Origin: CAZOMR01 sp964580655
Lineage (GTDB): Bacteria > RBG-13-61-14 > CAZOMR01
Assembly (NCBI GenBank): GCA_964580655.1
Contig: CAZOMR010000063.1
Location: 1-14,098 of the forward strand
Reading direction: 5' to 3'
Length of the DNA: 14,098 nucleotides
The translations under genes were made by a program, and so were the position numbers. The notes under the pieces are model-generated. The model was not told where the DNA came from, ran no database searches, and worked only from the letters and a program-made list of their open reading frames with translations. Every line of letters begins with the position of its first letter. Positions within the stretch are counted from its first letter, which is position 1. This document shows, piece after piece, positions 1 through 8,038 of the stretch.

Positions 1-1
1 A

Positions 2-82
2 CCGGAGTTATGCCTTAAAAATCCATGCCTCAGGGGGCTGGCACTCTGGAAGGTGCTCTTTAGCCGGATGAACCGAAAATGA
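2..82 (+). CDS. Possible 3' end of an upstream gene (partial, unidentified)
   Basis: One frame is open from the window edge to a TGA at 80-82, giving about 26 residues ending in a basic, hydrophobic tail (…WKVLFSRMNRK). Its stop overlaps the lptC ATG in an ATGA arrangement, the same junction seen at lptC/lptA, which makes a translationally coupled upstream gene plausible. In related gene orders a KDO-phosphate phosphatase (kdsC) often sits here, but this tail does not look like a KdsC C-terminus. The open stretch is short enough to occur by chance, so the product is left unnamed. Confidence 0.3.
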   Translation, partial: PELCLKNPCLRGLALWKVLFSRMNRK

Positions 83-648
83 AGCGTTTTCAGTTGATCA
101 TCAGCATGGTTCTTTTTGCAGGGGTTATCGGGGCAGGGGTGTGGTTGTATTTTGAAGCCCGGATGCTTGCTCCGGAGAACACGCTGTCAAGGATGCTGGA
201 ACAAGATGTGGATATGGCCATGAGCGGAGAGGTTCGGATTCACGAGCTTTCAAGCGGCCGACTGAGCCTTGAGCTTTTCGGACAGGACATGGCCTATACT
301 GAGAAATCAGGCAGAATACGGATCGAGCATCCCCGGATACACGCTTACCCGGAGGATGGCATGAGCTTCTTTGTCCAGGGGGACAGGGGTTTTTATTTAT
401 TGGACTTGCCGGAGTTTGAAATCAGGGGACGGGTTCGCGGGGAATCAGATGATGGTTATCAATTGGAGACGGAATGGCTTCGTTACAGCCCCGAAAGCCG
501 ATTGGTGGAAACGGAAGCAAAGGTTATGATAAAAAAGCCTGGCTTCAAGCTTACCGGCACAGGTGTGAAATTTGATCTGGAACACAGGACGCTTTTAGTT
601 TCTTCGGACGCAAAGCTCCTGGTCAAAAGCCCGAACCCGGGAGAATGA
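79..648 (+). CDS. lptC: LPS export ABC transporter periplasmic protein LptC
   Basis: This 189-residue protein has a short basic N-terminus and a single membrane segment (about residues 5-25), followed by a periplasmic domain rich in alternating beta-strand patterns. That is the LptC layout: one transmembrane anchor and a beta-jellyroll that passes lipopolysaccharide from the LptB2FG extractor to LptA. The length matches the family (about 190 residues). Sequence conservation in LptC is low, so the call leans on architecture and on the following lptA and lptB genes. The stop overlaps the lptA start (ATGA), implying translational coupling. The ribosome binding site before the ATG is weak, consistent with coupling to an upstream gene. 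Confidence 0.85.
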   Translation: MKRFQLIISMVLFAGVIGAGVWLYFEARMLAPENTLSRMLEQDVDMAMSGEVRIHELSSGRLSLELFGQDMAYTEKSGRIRIEHPRIHAYPEDGMSFFVQGDRGFYLLDLPEFEIRGRVRGESDDGYQLETEWLRYSPESRLVETEAKVMIKKPGFKLTGTGVKFDLEHRTLLVSSDAKLLVKSPNPGE

Positions 649-1190
649 TGAAAAGAGCCGCATCCTCGCTGGTCGCAATTTTGATGCTCTGGGGCTATTG
701 CCTTTGCGCACAGGAAAGCCCGAAGAATCTGGAAGACCCGAAGGGTCTGGCGGCACTGCCCAGGGCGCCTTTTCAGTTATTTGACCAGAAGAGCCAGGAG
801 CCTGTTGAGATCACCTCGGAGAAACTCTCCGTGGAGCTCGCTGAGAACAAGATCATCTTCAGAGGCCAGGTGGTGGTCCGGCAGGGCGCGCGGGTGATAT
901 ACGCGGACACCCTGGAAGCGAGCTACAGCAAGGAGGGAAACCTCTTGAGCATCCTCGGTACAGGGCATGTAAAAATGACCTCCGTAGACTCCTTTGCGGT
1001 GGGAGAGAATTTATTCTGGTCAAATTCCAGGCAAACAGTTCGTCTGTGGGGGAATCCGCGCTTGATACAGGGTCGGCAGATGATCCTGGGAGAGGAAATG
1101 ATCTTTTACATCAAGGAGGATCGGCTGAGTATCAGCCGGCCCAGCATTGAATGGCTACCAGCGGAAGGTCAGGATGAACGAGCAGAGTAA
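645..1190 (+). CDS. lptA: LPS transport periplasmic bridge protein LptA (OstA-like)
   Basis: The 181-residue product begins with a Sec signal peptide (hydrophobic run about residues 6-20, likely cleaved after …CLCA before QES; the cysteines do not fit a lipobox). An OstA/LptA domain follows from about residue 50, with the typical opening VEITSEKLSVELAENKIIF and repeated strand motifs (FRGQVVVRQG, ILGTGHVKM, LWGNPRLIQG). LptA forms the periplasmic beta-jellyroll bridge that carries LPS from LptC to the outer-membrane LptDE complex. The gene starts with a tandem ATGATG overlapping the lptC stop, and its 3' end overlaps the proposed lptB start by 17 bases. Confidence 0.92.
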   Translation: MMKRAASSLVAILMLWGYCLCAQESPKNLEDPKGLAALPRAPFQLFDQKSQEPVEITSEKLSVELAENKIIFRGQVVVRQGARVIYADTLEASYSKEGNLLSILGTGHVKMTSVDSFAVGENLFWSNSRQTVRLWGNPRLIQGRQMILGEEMIFYIKEDRLSISRPSIEWLPAEGQDERAE

Positions 1191-1914
1191 TGGGGTTGCG
1201 CTCTCTGCGAAAGGCCTGGTAAAGAGCTATGGAGGCCGCCGGGTGGTGGACGGAGTGAATTTTTCGGTCCGCTCCGGGCAGGTGGCGGGTCTTTTGGGCC
1301 CGAACGGCGCGGGCAAGACCACCACCTTTTACATGGTGATAGGGCTGGTGCGAGCGGATAGCGGGGAGGTTCGGCTTGACCGCGAGGACTTAAGCGCTTT
1401 GCCCATGTATCAGAGGGCGCGCAGGGGGATTACCTATCTGCCCCAGGAGCCCTCCGTGTTTAGGGGCTTGAGCGTTGAGGACAACCTGCTTGCGATAGCC
1501 GAGGCCACACCTGTTACAAGAGAGCAACAGCTCTCCAGGGTGGATGAGCTATTGGAGGAGTTCAAGATAGCTCCTTTGCGCAAGCAGAAGGTGACTACAC
1601 TTTCCGGTGGAGAAAGACGCAGGGTGGAGATAGCAAGGAGCCTTGTAACCTCGCCTCGCTTCATCCTTCTTGACGAACCCTTTGCCGGGATTGACCCGCT
1701 AGCCGTGGCAGAGCTCCAGAACATGGTCAGGGACCTCCGGCGCAAGGGAATAGGGGTGTTGATTACGGATCACAATGTCAGGGAAACATTGAAAATTTGC
1801 GATGAGGCTACCATAATTAATCTGGGAAAAGTCATGATTTCCGGAAGCCCGGAAGAAATCGTGGCCAGCGAGCTGGCAAGAAAATTTTATCTCGGAGAAC
1901 AATTTGAACTCTAG
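1174..1914 (+). CDS. lptB: LPS export ABC transporter ATP-binding protein LptB
   Basis: This 246-residue cytoplasmic ATPase powers LPS extraction from the inner membrane with LptF and LptG, which are not in the window. All ABC motifs are intact: Walker A GPNGAGKTT (about 42-50), Q-loop at Q91 (LPQEPSVF), signature LSGGE (143-147), Walker B FILLDE followed by PFAGIDP (163-174), and the switch His200 (ITDHNVRETL). PFAGIDP and DHNVRETL are characteristic of LptB within the ABC superfamily. The frame extends upstream to a TTG at 1147, but ATG 1174 is preferred: it has GGAAGG at 1163-1168 with 5-base spacing and gives the usual length of about 240 residues. Confidence 0.95.
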   Translation: MNEQSNGVALSAKGLVKSYGGRRVVDGVNFSVRSGQVAGLLGPNGAGKTTTFYMVIGLVRADSGEVRLDREDLSALPMYQRARRGITYLPQEPSVFRGLSVEDNLLAIAEATPVTREQQLSRVDELLEEFKIAPLRKQKVTTLSGGERRRVEIARSLVTSPRFILLDEPFAGIDPLAVAELQNMVRDLRRKGIGVLITDHNVRETLKICDEATIINLGKVMISGSPEEIVASELARKFYLGEQFEL

Positions 1915-1953
1915 TTTGCCTGTGCGTTGCACGCAGATAGGCGGAACCTGATC

Positions 1954-3369
1954 ATGGCGCTTGAGTTAAAGCAAAGTCTTCGTCTCGCCCAGCAGTTGGT
2001 GATGACGCCGCAACTTCAGCAGGCGATCAAGCTGTTGCAGTTGAGTCGAATGGAGCTGGCCGAGGTGATCAACCAGGAGATGCTGGAGAACCCGGTGCTG
2101 GAGGAGATCGGGGAGGAAGAGCCGATTCAGACTCTTACTGACGAGGGTGAGGGGATTGAGCCGAGCAAGACCGAGGACACATACGAGGACCTGGACTGGG
2201 AAAAGTTCTTCGACCTTTATGACACCCGGGAGTATGGCGGGCGCACTCGGGGGGATAGAGAGGATGCCCCAAGTCTTGAGACAACCCTGACCAAGAGTAT
2301 TACACTCCAGGAACACCTGATCTGGCAATTAAGGCTGTCAAACTTCAGCTTGGAGGAGGAGAGGGTAGCCGTCCAGATCATCGGCAATATTGATGATAAT
2401 GGGTATCTAAAACAGCCCCTGTCATTTATAGCCCAGGAGACAGGGGTAAGCGAGAATGAGGTTGAGCAGACCTTGAAGAGGGTGCAGGAATTTGATCCAG
2501 CGGGAGTGGCGGCCAGAGACCTGCGTGAGTGCCTCCTTCTACAGCTTGAGCAGTGGGGAATCAGGGAGACTCTGCCGCGATGCCTGGTTCTGCGGCATCT
2601 TGAGGGACTTGAGAAAAAGGATTACCGGAAGATCGCCCGGGCGGAAAACGCGAGCGTTGAGCAGGTCAAGGAGGCTGTGCGGATTCTGGCCGAGCTGGAG
2701 CCGAAACCGGGCCGGCCATTCGGGGAGATCAGAGAGCAATATATCACTCCGGATATCTACATTTACAAGGTGGGCGAGGAATATGTGATCGTCCTGAACC
2801 AGGATGGCCTGCCCAGACTCAGGGTCAGTTCTTATTATTGGAAAATTCTACAGGCAGAGGCGGACTCATCAGTGATGGCGCGAGACTACATCCAGGACAA
2901 GCTTCGCTCGGCATTGTGGCTCATCCGGAGCATTCACCAGCGTCAGAGGACAGTATACAGGGTGATGGAGAGCATCGTTAAATTCCAAAGGGATTTCCTG
3001 GACAAGGGAGTAGGGTACCTGAAACCTCTGGTGCTCCGGGATGTGGCCGAGGACATTGATATGCATGAATCCACGGTAAGCAGGGTCACAACCAACAAGT
3101 ATGTGCACACCCCTCAGGGGATTTTCAGCGTCAAGTTCTTTTTCAACTCCGGGATCAACCGGCTGGAAGGGGATGAGGCCGTGGCCGCGGAGAGCGTGAA
3201 GGACAGGATCCGCCAGATAATAGCCCGGGAACCGCAGGATAAACCTTACAGCGACCAGGAGATAGTGCGCCAGTTGAGAGAATATAACATTGACATCGCA
3301 CGGCGCACGGTTACCAAGTATAGAGAGCAGATGAGCATTCTGGCATCGAGCCGCCGAAAACAGGTGTAG
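1954..3369 (+). CDS. rpoN: RNA polymerase sigma-54 factor RpoN
   Basis: The 471-residue sigma-54 directs RNA polymerase to -24/-12 promoters that need an AAA+ activator. The N-terminal region I is Gln/Leu rich (QSLRLAQQLVMTPQLQQAI, from residue 7). An acidic linker follows (about 50-105), then the core-binding domain (about 108-300). The helix-turn-helix lies near 362-385 (HESTVSRVTTNKYV). The RpoN box ARRTVTKYRE (449-458) differs from the canonical ARRTVAKYRE at one residue. The frame runs back to a TTG at 1927, but ATG 1954 gives the family N-terminus (MALELKQSL) and has AGGCGGA at 1939-1945. Its position between lptB and hpf/ptsN is a widely conserved arrangement in proteobacteria. Confidence 0.97.
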   Translation: MALELKQSLRLAQQLVMTPQLQQAIKLLQLSRMELAEVINQEMLENPVLEEIGEEEPIQTLTDEGEGIEPSKTEDTYEDLDWEKFFDLYDTREYGGRTRGDREDAPSLETTLTKSITLQEHLIWQLRLSNFSLEEERVAVQIIGNIDDNGYLKQPLSFIAQETGVSENEVEQTLKRVQEFDPAGVAARDLRECLLLQLEQWGIRETLPRCLVLRHLEGLEKKDYRKIARAENASVEQVKEAVRILAELEPKPGRPFGEIREQYITPDIYIYKVGEEYVIVLNQDGLPRLRVSSYYWKILQAEADSSVMARDYIQDKLRSALWLIRSIHQRQRTVYRVMESIVKFQRDFLDKGVGYLKPLVLRDVAEDIDMHESTVSRVTTNKYVHTPQGIFSVKFFFNSGINRLEGDEAVAAESVKDRIRQIIAREPQDKPYSDQEIVRQLREYNIDIARRTVTKYREQMSILASSRRKQV

Positions 3370-3395
3370 GCGGGGAGAGAGGAGACAAAACCGAG

Positions 3396-3923
3396 ATGAA
3401 GGTGATGGTTACCTTTCGGCACCAGGATTCGGAAGAAAGGCTTCAGGAGTATGTGAAGCAGAAAATCAGCAAGCTGGCAAAGTATTTTCACCGGCCGGTA
3501 GAGGCGAATGTGGTCTTTTCAGTGGAGAAATTTCGGCACCAGGCCGAGATAACCATCACCGCGGATCAAACCACATTTACCGGGAGGGAGACCGCTGGTG
3601 ACGCCATGAGCGCATTTGATCTTTGCCTGAAGGTGATTGAGATACAAGCCCGGCGGTATCGGGATCGCATGAAACATCGGAGAGGCAGGGAAGAAGATGA
3701 CTCAGTGCCGGAAGGATTTGCCGAAGATGCAAACTCATCCGCTGTGCCCCGGATAATAAAGAGTGATCGCTATATTAAAAAGCCGCTTTCGCTGGAGGAT
3801 GCGCTTTTGCTTTTGAGGGAAAACCATGATGACTTTCTGGTCTTTCGCAATGCGGATTCGGAAAAGGTAAGCGTGCTATATCGGCGCAAGGACGGCAACT
3901 TCGGCCTGATTGAGCCGGAGTGA
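3396..3923 (+). CDS. hpf: Long-form ribosome hibernation promoting factor (RaiA/HPF family)
   Basis: This 175-residue protein has two parts. Residues 1-100 form the RaiA/HPF beta-alpha-beta-beta-beta-alpha domain that blocks the 30S decoding region (MKVMVTFRHQDSEERLQEYV, then FSVEKFRHQAEITI). A Glu/Asp-rich linker leads to a C-terminal dimerisation domain at about 118-175 (RIIKSDRYIKKPLSLEDALL, ending FGLIEPE). The C-terminal domain marks the long form, which pairs ribosomes into 100S dimers on its own; enterobacterial short HPF and YfiA lack it. The purine-rich GAGAGGAG ahead of the ATG serves as ribosome binding site. The gene follows rpoN by 26 bases, and its stop touches the alternative GTG start of ptsN. 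Confidence 0.93.
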   Translation: MKVMVTFRHQDSEERLQEYVKQKISKLAKYFHRPVEANVVFSVEKFRHQAEITITADQTTFTGRETAGDAMSAFDLCLKVIEIQARRYRDRMKHRRGREEDDSVPEGFAEDANSSAVPRIIKSDRYIKKPLSLEDALLLLRENHDDFLVFRNADSEKVSVLYRRKDGNFGLIEPE

Positions 3924-3949
3924 ATTCAAGCACTAAAAAGGCGGTTTCG

Positions 3950-4408
3950 GTGAAATTAACGGATGCCCTGAAGCAAAAAGCCGTGATCCCGGACCTTCGA
4001 GCCCGGAACAGGGACGACCTCCTGGAAGAGATGGTCCAGGCCTTGGCCCCTGAACTGGGTCAGAAAAAGGAACGGCTGGTTCAGATATTAAAGGAACGCG
4101 AGGACCAGTGCCCCACTGCGATCAAGGACGGAATCGCTATTCCCCATGGAAGGGTTGCCGGACTGGAGGACATCTTCATTGGCTTTGGCCGCAGTCGCGC
4201 CGGCATAAAATTCGGCGCTCCGGATGGCAAGCCCACTTATCTTTTCTTCTTGATCTTCGCTCCACAGAATTCAGCAGGAGAGCATCTCAAGGTGCTGGCT
4301 CGGATCGCCCGGCTTTGCAAAAACTCGTCCCTGCGAGAACGGCTGATCCGGGCTGAATCGCGGGAGAAAATCTATGAAATTCTCATGGAAGGGGATGCGA
4401 AGCTTTAG
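3950..4408 (+). CDS. ptsN: Nitrogen-regulatory PTS enzyme IIA (PtsN)
   Basis: This 152-residue EIIA of the fructose/nitrogen class accepts phosphate from an HPr-type protein on His66, in the motif GIAIPHGR. The family hallmarks KLTDAL at the N-terminus, CPTAIKDGIAIPHGR in the middle and LFFLIFAPQNSAGEHLKVLA are all present. PtsN-type proteins regulate other proteins according to their phosphorylation state and do not import sugar. Two GTG starts are possible. GTG 3920 overlaps the hpf stop but has GGAG immediately against it. GTG 3950 has AAGGCGG with about 6-base spacing and yields the usual N-terminus (MKLTDAL), so it is preferred. The gene sits beside rpoN and hpf, as in many proteobacteria. 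Confidence 0.92.
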   Translation: MKLTDALKQKAVIPDLRARNRDDLLEEMVQALAPELGQKKERLVQILKEREDQCPTAIKDGIAIPHGRVAGLEDIFIGFGRSRAGIKFGAPDGKPTYLFFLIFAPQNSAGEHLKVLARIARLCKNSSLRERLIRAESREKIYEILMEGDAKL

Positions 4409-4434
4409 ACGAAAAGCCCCTTCAGGACGAAAAG

Positions 4435-5397
4435 ATGGAACAGGTAAAAGTCAATAAACTCCTGGAGGAAAAAAGCTATCACCTGGAGCTTAAAATTTTG
4501 GCCGGGGAGGACCACCTGGACCAGCCCATCACACAGATTGCAGTGCATAAGCTCGGACTGGTATTGGCAGGAATAAGCTTTCAGCTTGAACCCGGCCAGA
4601 TTCAGATATTTGGCGGGACCGAACACGCATATCTAGAGAGTCTGTCCGAGCTTGAGAGGGCGCGAACCTTTGACAAGCTTTTAAGCTTCGAGATGCCATG
4701 TTTGATCATTACACGCGGGCTTGAGCCGCCCCCAGAACTCCTGCGAGGGCTGAAGCGCCGCGGCGTGGCTCTGCTAGGCACCCCGATCTCTACGGGGGAG
4801 TTCATACAGAGGCTGACACGCCTGCTGGAAGATCACCTCTCTCCCAACCTCAGTCTGCACGGCGTGTTGATGGATGTCCTCGGAATCGGCATCCTCATGC
4901 TGGGGCAAAGCGGTATAGGCAAAAGCGAGACCGCACTTGACCTGATAATTCGCGGACATCAACTCGTGGCTGACGACATTGTTCAAATCAACAGACGGGG
5001 AGATTATACTCTGGTGGGAACGGGCAACGAGATGATCAAGTTCCACATGGAAGTTCGGGGCCTGGGGATTATCAACATCAAGGATTTATTCGGGGTATCA
5101 GCTATCCGTGAGCGCAAGCAGATTGAGATGGTGATAGAGTTGGTGGAATGGGATGAAGGCAAGGAGTATGATCGCCTAGGCCTGGAAGATGAAAGCTATA
5201 CTGTTTTAGGAGTAGAGATTCCTCATTTGACGATCCCTGTGCGCCCTGGCAGAAACCTGACCACGATTATTGAGGTGGCGGCACGCAACCAGCTTCTGAA
5301 GATGAAGGGCTACTATTCCGCCAGGGACTTTCAGCGGCGCCTGTTGCAGGAAATCGCAGGTGAGTACACCGATGCGGCCAGGGATGAATTCGAATAG
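4435..5397 (+). CDS. hprK: HPr kinase/phosphorylase
   Basis: The 320-residue bifunctional enzyme phosphorylates HPr on a serine with ATP or pyrophosphate and reverses the reaction. The N-terminal domain (about 1-130) is the variable HprK domain. The catalytic domain carries H142 (LHGVLMDV), the P-loop GQSGIGKSE (157-165), the acidic pair D180-D181 (LVADDIV), the HprK signature MEVRGLGIINI (205-215) and the C-terminal PVRPGRN (268-274). All the residues known to matter in the family can be seen. AGGA at 4424-4427 precedes the ATG. Its target is presumably the HPr encoded 475 bases downstream, which retains the regulatory serine. In many deltaproteobacterial operons rapZ follows hprK; here EIIA follows directly. 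Confidence 0.96.
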   Translation: MEQVKVNKLLEEKSYHLELKILAGEDHLDQPITQIAVHKLGLVLAGISFQLEPGQIQIFGGTEHAYLESLSELERARTFDKLLSFEMPCLIITRGLEPPPELLRGLKRRGVALLGTPISTGEFIQRLTRLLEDHLSPNLSLHGVLMDVLGIGILMLGQSGIGKSETALDLIIRGHQLVADDIVQINRRGDYTLVGTGNEMIKFHMEVRGLGIINIKDLFGVSAIRERKQIEMVIELVEWDEGKEYDRLGLEDESYTVLGVEIPHLTIPVRPGRNLTTIIEVAARNQLLKMKGYYSARDFQRRLLQEIAGEYTDAARDEFE

Positions 5398-5401
5398 GAG
5401 G
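5396..5401 (+). promoter_or_regulatory. Strong ribosome binding site of the mannose-family EIIA gene
   Basis: AGGAGG overlaps the hprK stop codon (TAG 5395-5397) and lies 6 bases before the ATG at 5408. It fixes that start codon and couples the two genes closely. Confidence 0.8.
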
Positions 5402-5407
5402 CTTTAA

Positions 5408-5812
5408 ATGGTGGGGATAATCATTGTTACCCACTGCAAGTTGGCGGACGAGCTGTTCGAGGCCGCTGAGTTGATTGTCGGCAAGATACCCAACTGCGTG
5501 GCAGTGAGCATTGATCCGAATGAGGGGATTGACGAGATAGGCAAAAAGGTGGAAACGGCTATTGAGTTCGTAGACCGCGGAAACGGAGTTCTCATTTTGA
5601 CTGACCTCTTTGGTGGCACACCCTCAAATGTCAGCCTATCTTTTCTCCAGGATAAAAAGGTGGAGGTGCTTTCAGGGGTCAATCTTCCCATGCTTTTGAA
5701 GTTGAGCACAAGTCGTGGCGATCTGGAGCTCAGGGAAGCGGCGCGAATGGCCAAGGCCGCTGGAAAAAAGAATATCTCCCTGGCAAGCGAGATCATGAAT
5801 AAGAGGGTCTGA
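5408..5812 (+). CDS. PTS mannose-family EIIA component
   Basis: This 134-residue cytoplasmic protein has the EIIA(Man) fold signature: VGIIIVTH with the phosphorylatable His9, the loop DLFGGTPSN, and VLSGVNLPMLLKL. Phospho-HPr donates phosphate to His9. In transport systems this domain passes phosphate to EIIB(Man), but no EIIB, EIIC or EIID gene is in the window and this protein has no fused EIIB domain. A free-standing regulatory role is therefore likely, as proposed for orphan EIIA(Man) proteins in proteobacteria that have HprK. It lies between hprK (10-base gap) and the HPr gene. The 60 bases that follow hold only a T-run (5843-5848) and no convincing terminator. Confidence 0.9.
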   Translation: MVGIIIVTHCKLADELFEAAELIVGKIPNCVAVSIDPNEGIDEIGKKVETAIEFVDRGNGVLILTDLFGGTPSNVSLSFLQDKKVEVLSGVNLPMLLKLSTSRGDLELREAARMAKAAGKKNISLASEIMNKRV

Positions 5813-5872
5813 AGGCAACCGGAACTAGACCCCATATAGAGGTTTTTTATCCGTGATAACATGGGATGAAAA

Positions 5873-6154
5873 GTGCCAGTAAAAGAATTCAGCAGAAAGG
5901 TGGTAATTACCAATCGCCTCGGCCTTCATGCACGGGCCGCTGGAAAATTGAGGAATCTTGCTGAAAGGTTTCCGTGCAAGATCGAGCTTATTCGCGGCAA
6001 TCTGACCGCGAATGCCAAGAGCTTGTTGGGGCTTATGGCCTTGGAGGCGGGTAAGGGGACCGAACTGATCGTCAGGGCAAAGGGCAAACAGGCAGAGGAT
6101 GCCGTGAAGGCACTCACCGACCTGGTTAAAGGCCGCTTTGGGGAGGATAACTGA
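5873..6154 (+). CDS. ptsH: Phosphocarrier protein HPr
   Basis: This 93-residue HPr relays phosphate from enzyme I to EIIA proteins. The active His19 lies in NRLGLHARAAGKL, where the usual proline after HAR is alanine, as in many regulatory HPr/NPr proteins. The regulatory Ser50 lies in ANAKSLLGLM, the site used by HPr kinase, so the protein can be modified both by the PEP route and by HprK. The start is GTG; the preceding ribosome binding site is weak (GGGAT near 5863-5867). An upstream ATG at 5861 is immediately followed by a stop. The HPr stop lies 4 bases before the ptsI ATG, and the ptsI ribosome binding site is inside the end of this gene. Confidence 0.95.
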   Translation: MPVKEFSRKVVITNRLGLHARAAGKLRNLAERFPCKIELIRGNLTANAKSLLGLMALEAGKGTELIVRAKGKQAEDAVKALTDLVKGRFGEDN

Positions 6155-6158
6155 ATTA

Positions 6159-8021
6159 ATGAGCGAGGTCTTGTCAGAGGGATCTGAAGGAAAAGATTCA
6201 AAGGTTTTTAAGGGCCTGACAGCGAGCGAAGGCATCGTCGCAGGAAAGGTGTTTCTCTTAGAGCGAGAGCGGGTGATGATTCCGCGCCTGGTCTTACATG
6301 AAGAGCATGTGGGGCGAGAGGTAGAGCGCTTTAAGGACGCGCTGGAAGAGGCCAAGAAGGAGCTTGTGGAGATCAAGGAGAGGGTCTCAAGCACTGAGGC
6401 GCGCGAGAGCATGTTTATCATCAACGCCCACCTCATGATGCTGGAAGATGAGATGCTGGCAGGGGCAACCGTGGAGCGGATTCAAAACGAGAGAATCAAC
6501 GCCGAGTGGGCCTTCCGCCGGGTCCTGGACGGACTTGCACAGATATTCAACAATATGCAGGATGAATACCTGCGGGAGCGGGGCCGGGACATTAACGCAG
6601 TAGGAGAGAAGGTGCTCAGGAAAATGGTGGGCCAGGAGGAATTCCAGATAAGGGAGATCAAGGAGCCTGTGATAGTGGTCGCCCATGATCTGTCTCCTGA
6701 TGAGACGGCACAGATGTCGCTTCAGAACATTATCGGATTCGCCACAGATGTCGGAAGCAGGACCAGCCATACTGCCATAGTCGCCCGAAGCCTCCAGATA
6801 CCCGCAGTCGTGGGACTCCAGCGGATCACACAAGAGGCATCCCCGGGAGATTGGTTAATTCTCGATGGCACCACCGGCCAGGTGGTGGTCAATCCCAGCT
6901 CCGATGCGTGTAAGGAGTTGCAGAAGAAAAAAGGCCGGCTTGAATATGTCAACCAGGAATTGAAAAAATATGTGAACCTGCAAAGCGAGAGTGCAGACGG
7001 GTTCCGGGTTCGCCTGGCCGCCAATATCGAGATGCTTGAAGAAATCCGACATCTAAAGCTCTACGGGGCCGAGGGCGTCGGGCTATACAGAACAGAATAC
7101 CTTTATCTTGACAAGCAAGAGCTACCGGACGAGGAAGCCCATTTTCAGAACTATCGGAAGTTGATCGAGGCCGCTTCTCCGCATGGCGCGACCATCCGCA
7201 CCATAGACCTGGGCGGCGATAAGTTCGTCCACCCTCTGCACCTGGCCGAGGAGATGAACCCGGCTATGGGTCTGCGGGCCATACGCTTCTGCCTCAAGAG
7301 CCCGGAAATCTTCAGGGCACAACTACGCGGCATCCTGCGGGCAAGCGCGTTTGGAAGAGCACGAGTGATGTTCCCCATGGTCTCCGTCATTGAAGAGATC
7401 CGGTCTGCGAAACGGCTCTTGCAGGAGGCGGCTGAAGAGCTTGACAAGGAGCAGGTTCCCTATGATCATCAGATTGAAATCGGGATCATGATAGAGGTGC
7501 CAAGCGCATCCTTGATGGCCGCGGAACTGGCGCAAGAAGTGGACTTCTTCAGCATAGGCACCAACGACCTGATTCAGTATATCCTGGCTATTGACCGGGT
7601 CAACGAGTATGTATCCTATCTTTATGAGCCGCTTAATCCCGCGGTTCTCCGGGTGATACGGCATGTAGTCCAGGGCGCTCACCAGGCCGGGATAGAAGTG
7701 CACATGTGCGGGGAAATGGCAAGCGAGCCTTTATACCTGCCAGTCCTGATCGGATTGGGCCTTGATGAACTCAGTATGCCCGCAATCGCAATTCCCCGGA
7801 TTCGCAAGATTCTGCGCGAGGTCAAGCGCTCCGAGGCCGAAGCCCTGACCGAGGAGATATTCAATATGGTCTCGGCAGATAAAATTAGGGGCGTTATAGA
7901 GGAAGCCGCGAGAACCCAGTGGCCAGAGGCTTATTCCCTGGAGTTCACAGATAAAACCCTTCCAGTGCCGGATTTCTACTGCCCGTATGATAATAAATCG
8001 GATATAGAGGCTGGCAGGTAA
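6159..8021 (+). CDS. ptsI: PTS enzyme I (phosphoenolpyruvate-protein phosphotransferase)
   Basis: The 620-residue EI takes phosphate from phosphoenolpyruvate and gives it to HPr. The N-terminal HPr-binding domain starts at about residue 17 (VFKGLTASEGIVAGKVFLL). The phospho-accepting His204 is in GSRTSHTAIVARSLQIPAVVG-type context (about 199-217). The C-terminal PEP-binding barrel has EGVGLYRTEYLYLDK, RTIDLGGDK, IGTNDLIQYILAIDR and the active Cys in HMCGEMASEP. There is no N-terminal GAF domain, so it is not the PtsP (nitrogen EI) form. The frame extends to TTG 6138, but ATG 6159 with GGAGGA at 6142-6147 is preferred. It is somewhat longer than the usual 570-590 residues because of an N-terminal lead and a C-terminal tail after about residue 580. 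Confidence 0.96.
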   Translation: MSEVLSEGSEGKDSKVFKGLTASEGIVAGKVFLLERERVMIPRLVLHEEHVGREVERFKDALEEAKKELVEIKERVSSTEARESMFIINAHLMMLEDEMLAGATVERIQNERINAEWAFRRVLDGLAQIFNNMQDEYLRERGRDINAVGEKVLRKMVGQEEFQIREIKEPVIVVAHDLSPDETAQMSLQNIIGFATDVGSRTSHTAIVARSLQIPAVVGLQRITQEASPGDWLILDGTTGQVVVNPSSDACKELQKKKGRLEYVNQELKKYVNLQSESADGFRVRLAANIEMLEEIRHLKLYGAEGVGLYRTEYLYLDKQELPDEEAHFQNYRKLIEAASPHGATIRTIDLGGDKFVHPLHLAEEMNPAMGLRAIRFCLKSPEIFRAQLRGILRASAFGRARVMFPMVSVIEEIRSAKRLLQEAAEELDKEQVPYDHQIEIGIMIEVPSASLMAAELAQEVDFFSIGTNDLIQYILAIDRVNEYVSYLYEPLNPAVLRVIRHVVQGAHQAGIEVHMCGEMASEPLYLPVLIGLGLDELSMPAIAIPRIRKILREVKRSEAEALTEEIFNMVSADKIRGVIEEAARTQWPEAYSLEFTDKTLPVPDFYCPYDNKSDIEAGR

Positions 8022-8038
8022 GCGAGGAAGGATATTAT

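Noticed and set aside
39..57. Sigma-54-like -24/-12 promoter (TGGCAC … TGC) before lptC
   Set aside because: The GG and GC elements are 15 bases apart instead of the required 12, so sigma-54 would not be expected to use it.
2492..2788. 98-residue plus-strand reading frame inside rpoN
   Set aside because: It is an out-of-frame shadow within the core-binding domain of rpoN and is Arg/Ser-rich without domain features.
5820..5850. Possible terminator (CCCC…GAGG then TTTTTT) between EIIA and HPr genes
   Set aside because: Only about three base pairs can form before the T-run, and the flanking genes belong to one phosphorelay.
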